A model generated the notes under the pieces. That model saw only the letters and a list, made by a program, of their open reading frames with translations, made no database searches and was not told the DNA's origin. The position numbers and the translations under genes are program-made. 6,703 bases of DNA. Origin: DATKSS01 sp049582065 (GTDB lineage: Bacteria; Chloroflexota; Dormibacteria; Dormibacterales; Dormibacteraceae). Positions 5,905 through 6,703 of the stretch are shown here, in pieces. Where the stretch lies: the NCBI GenBank assembly GCA_049582065.1, contig JBAUTF010000394.1, positions 1 through 6,703 on the forward strand, in the 5' to 3' direction. Numbering within the stretch: the stretch's first letter is position 1; each line of letters starts with the position of its first letter.

Positions 5905-5913
5905 ATTATAGCA
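5905..5913 (-). promoter_or_regulatory. Orphan extended -10 element
   Basis: The minus strand reads TGCTATAAT, a perfect extended -10 (TGN-TATAAT). No -35 match lies 16-18 bases upstream, which extended -10 promoters can tolerate. It would start transcription near 5898, heading toward the peroxidase 3' end, where no minus-strand gene exists. It could drive a small or antisense RNA, or be a chance match. Confidence 0.3.
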
Positions 5914-5915
5914 AG

Positions 5916-6242
5916 TCAGCATTTCTCGCCGATTTCCGAGATACGCAAGAGCGCGTAATTGACGGGACGGTCGAAACGACGCGCATCCAACAAGCTCTCG
6001 GATTTGGAGTCGAGCAGCGGCGGTAAACTCGCTCGCCCGTGCTCCAGCATGTTGTTGGCCCGCTGGCGCAGCGCGTCCCAGAAGAGTACCGCGCGCTCGC
6101 AAAAATCGCGTTGGTAGGCCAGCAAATCCGCCGCCGCCCAAGAGCATATGTTCCGTCCCCCGCGCTTGTCCTGCTGCTTGGCTGGCGCCGGTAGCAACTC
6201 TTTAGCCGCGTAATTTAGGGAAAGCGGCGCGCCAGCCCTCAA
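5916..6242 (-). pseudogene. N-terminal remnant of a DUF3141 protein
   Basis: About 108 readable residues. The part from LLAYQRDF (40-47) through VLFWDALRQRANNMLEH (52-68) to RPVNYALLRI (92-101) follows the conserved N-terminal pattern of DUF3141 proteins: a helix with RSVLFWDxLRQRGNxxxEH, then a LDGRxFERPVNYALxRI strand. These are large alpha/beta-hydrolase-like proteins of roughly 750-800 residues related to polyhydroxyalkanoate synthetases, with no firmly assigned reaction. Here the similarity ends after LLRI, the frame stops seven residues later (SEIGEKC), and no other frame below 5940 continues the family. The gene therefore appears truncated to its first eighth. LDGR has become LDAR and RQRGN has become RQRAN, consistent with loosened constraint. 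The only start in the frame is TTG 6242, with no good ribosome site. The frame is open upstream to the stop of the Spy-like gene. The assignment is from memory of the family pattern. Confidence 0.6.
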
Positions 6243-6278
6243 GGAGCCCGCAGTTCCCGTTCGCTGCGCACGTACCGA

Positions 6279-6703
6279 TCACATTAAGCCCATGGGTGTC
6301 CCCCAGAAGAGCTGATCCGCAGTTTTCTTTTGGCTTTCGCTAAGTGCCGCATACAGGGGCTTTAGGGCCTTGTTCATTGCGCGCACTGCATCGAGCTGGG
6401 CAGCCATGAGCTGCTCATGCTCGTCAAGCCGATCCGGCAGATTGACCGCAGATGTGCCACGCTGGCTCATCATGGTAGTGCAATGCGCGAGCATCGAGCT
6501 TGCGTCGTCGCGCGCCGCGGTAGCGTACGCGCTCCAAAGCGACTCTTCATCCTGCGTGATCTTCAACTCCGCTTTGATAAAGACGAGGCGGCCCTCGATG
6601 TGACCTGCCGTTGCACTGCACATCGCTTGGCCCGAACTGCCCCAACCCATCATCCCGGGGCCCATACCGCCAAAGCCCATCATGCCCCGATGGCCCCACG
6701 TCC
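6279..6703 (-). CDS. Spy/CpxP-like (LTXXQ) periplasmic protein, 5'-truncated by the window
   Basis: The minus-strand frame is open to the right edge, so the true start and signal peptide lie outside the window. An internal ATG at 6683 is unlikely to be the start, because the Gly/Met/Trp-rich sequence continues upstream of it (TWGHRG). The visible part begins with a low-complexity Gly-Met-Trp stretch (MMGFGGMGPGMMGWG). A helical domain follows with HIEGRLVFIKAELKITQDEE, then ESLWSAYA, a central helix with HCTTMM, and a final helix with LKPLYAALSESQKKTADQLF. This pattern of two amphipathic repeats, each with a residue-spaced LKIT..E/LSESQ motif, matches the LTXXQ family (PF07813), periplasmic ATP-independent chaperones or metal-stress sensors such as Spy and CpxP. 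The Met-rich N-terminus could bind copper or other metals; that is inference. It ends with GTPMGLM, 36 bases before the DUF3141 remnant on the same strand. Confidence 0.75.
   Translation of the reverse strand, partial: TWGHRGMMGFGGMGPGMMGWGSSGQAMCSATAGHIEGRLVFIKAELKITQDEESLWSAYATAARDDASSMLAHCTTMMSQRGTSAVNLPDRLDEHEQLMAAQLDAVRAMNKALKPLYAALSESQKKTADQLFWGTPMGLM

Larger units (their letters stand above)
5670..5915. other. Gene-free stretch after the peroxidase
   Basis: About 245 bases between the peroxidase stop and the minus-strand DUF3141 remnant. I see no supported protein gene. The stretch holds a weak small hairpin just after the stop (ACGCG 5673-5677 with CGCGT 5684-5688), a better hairpin at 5758-5780, a 14-bp palindrome at 5832-5845, and an extended -10 sequence on the minus strand at 5913-5905. 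It may contain decayed DNA from the truncated DUF3141 gene, but no protein similarity is readable. Confidence 0.5.

Noticed and set aside
5849..5911. 20-codon plus-strand frame encoding a basic peptide (RKRKRYVINGKKR)
   Set aside because: It has no clear ribosome site and no promoter, and it lies across the minus-strand -10 element. It is too short to support without expression or conservation data.
5815..6147. Minus-strand 110-residue frame overlapping the DUF3141 remnant
   Set aside because: It is out of frame with the recognisable DUF3141 motifs and shows no family pattern of its own. I also checked it as a frameshifted continuation of DUF3141 and found no match.

Overview
The window looks like chromosomal DNA from a free-living, moderately GC-rich alphaproteobacterium. 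The gene set (an MgtC/DUF4010 membrane protein, a VIT-family transporter, cytochrome b561, a diheme peroxidase, a DUF3141 remnant and a Spy/LTXXQ protein) and the FixK/FNR-type sites fit the Bradyrhizobium/Rhodopseudomonas branch of the Rhizobiales best. That placement is inferred from protein style and is not proven. No tRNA, rRNA, CRISPR array, insertion sequence or phage gene was seen.

Layout: (i) 107-514, plus strand: a small exported class I cytochrome c. (ii) 620-3597, minus strand: three integral membrane proteins in tandem. In transcription order they are an MgtC/SapB-DUF4010 protein (3597-2344), a VIT1/CCC1 iron/manganese transporter (2193-1492) and a DedA/VTT-like membrane protein (1297-620). 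(iii) 3598-3852: a divergent regulatory region with a perfect FNR/FixK box. (iv) 3853-5669, plus strand: a two-gene unit of a four-helix cytochrome b561 and a periplasmic diheme cytochrome c peroxidase. (v) 5670-5915: a gene-free stretch with a hairpin, a 14-bp palindrome and an orphan extended -10 sequence on the minus strand. (vi) 5916-6242, minus strand: the N-terminal remnant of a DUF3141 protein. (vii) 6279-6703, minus strand: a Spy/CpxP-like periplasmic protein that runs off the right edge.

How the parts may work together: the b561 can be read as a quinol-oxidising membrane cytochrome feeding the periplasmic peroxidase encoded directly behind it. That would make a two-subunit quinol:H2O2 oxidoreductase, switched on by an FNR/FixK regulator when oxygen falls. 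A second FNR-like box (9 of 10 positions) lies in front of the DedA-like gene, beside a strong G-quadruplex motif. Low-oxygen control may therefore cover both halves of the window, linking electron transfer to peroxide with membrane and metal homeostasis. The small cytochrome c could be an alternative electron carrier. The strongest items for follow-up are the FixK-controlled b561-peroxidase pair and the compact regulatory segment at 1298-1399.
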